Position numbers and translations under genes: made by a program. 5,355 nucleotides of DNA, from NCBI GenBank assembly GCA_023229605.1, contig JALNYY010000205.1, positions 1-5,355 on the forward strand, read 5' to 3'. How positions within the stretch are numbered: position 1 is the stretch's first letter; each line of letters opens with the position of its first letter. This document shows, piece after piece, positions 5,196 to 5,355 of this stretch. The notes under the pieces were generated by a model that searched no databases, was not told the origin of the DNA, and saw only the letters and a program-made list of their open reading frames with translations. The stretch comes from Methylobacter sp. Its GTDB lineage: Bacteria; Pseudomonadota; Gammaproteobacteria; Methylococcales; Methylomonadaceae.

Positions 5196-5355
5196 ATGTC
5201 TAATATAAATATCACCCGACTCGATGCATCGTCAGCCGATTTTGACCGGCAATTAAAAGATTTGCTGGCCTTTGACGAAACCGACGACCTGGAAATTCAT
5301 CAGCGCGTTTTGGCTATTATTGCCGATGTCCGCAACAACGGCGATAAAGCGGTTG
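5196..5355 (+). CDS. hisD: HisD, histidinol dehydrogenase, N-terminal part
   Basis: Only the first 53 codons lie in the window and the frame is open to its edge. HisD oxidises L-histidinol to L-histidine in two NAD-dependent, zinc-requiring steps, the end of the pathway. The visible part begins MSNINITRLDASSADFD, and later IHQRVLAIIADVRNNGDKAV (34-53) matches the typical HisD N-terminus, in which an RV-x-I-x2-VR-x-GD-x-A pattern precedes the family's conserved core. None of the zinc or catalytic residues fall in the window. The ATG at 5196 fits the family start; the upstream GGTT is a weak ribosome binding site. Order after hisG is as in many proteobacteria, but the 200-bp gap full of hairpins is unusually large for neighbouring his genes. 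Confidence 0.9.
   Translation, partial: MSNINITRLDASSADFDRQLKDLLAFDETDDLEIHQRVLAIIADVRNNGDKAV

Overview
The window looks like a chromosomal segment from a gammaproteobacterium. The proteins closely resemble the E. coli and Pseudomonas Mla, MurA and HisG proteins, and the order mla – murA – hisG – hisD is a common gammaproteobacterial layout (Pseudomonas and relatives). The moderate GC content, the short-form HisG and the many small intergenic palindromes would fit a methanotroph of the Methylococcales, but that placement is inference. All recognisable genes lie on the + strand.

Layout: positions 1-578 hold no convincing gene. They contain a frame (3-341) broken by one amber stop, a motif resembling an insertion-sequence end near 309-336, and a possible promoter just upstream of the first gene. 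Next come mlaF (579-1406), mlaE (1456-2238), mlaD (2240-2707) and mlaB (2704-3015). These encode the ATPase, permease, MCE-domain and STAS-domain subunits of the inner-membrane MlaFEDB phospholipid transporter. They are followed by murA (3091-4356, first committed step of peptidoglycan synthesis), short-form hisG (4366-4995, first step of histidine synthesis), a 200-bp repeat-rich gap, and the first 53 codons of hisD, cut by the window edge.

The mla genes and murA all serve the cell envelope (outer-membrane lipid asymmetry and the wall). The his genes begin a histidine run. Close spacing (1 bp, a 4-bp overlap, 9 bp) suggests cotranscription of mlaE-mlaD-mlaB and of murA-hisG. Larger gaps at mlaF/mlaE, mlaB/murA and hisG/hisD hold repeats.

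The genes themselves are ordinary. The points worth a second look are: (i) mlaC, the periplasmic carrier normally between mlaD and mlaB, is absent and mlaD overlaps mlaB directly; (ii) degenerate 7-bp CCTTnnA-type repeats, sharing an exact 13-bp core, precede both mlaE and murA and in the latter run into the start codon; (iii) three consecutive hairpins lie between hisG and hisD, one with a 27-position stem built from ACGAAG repeats. I see no convincing undescribed system here.
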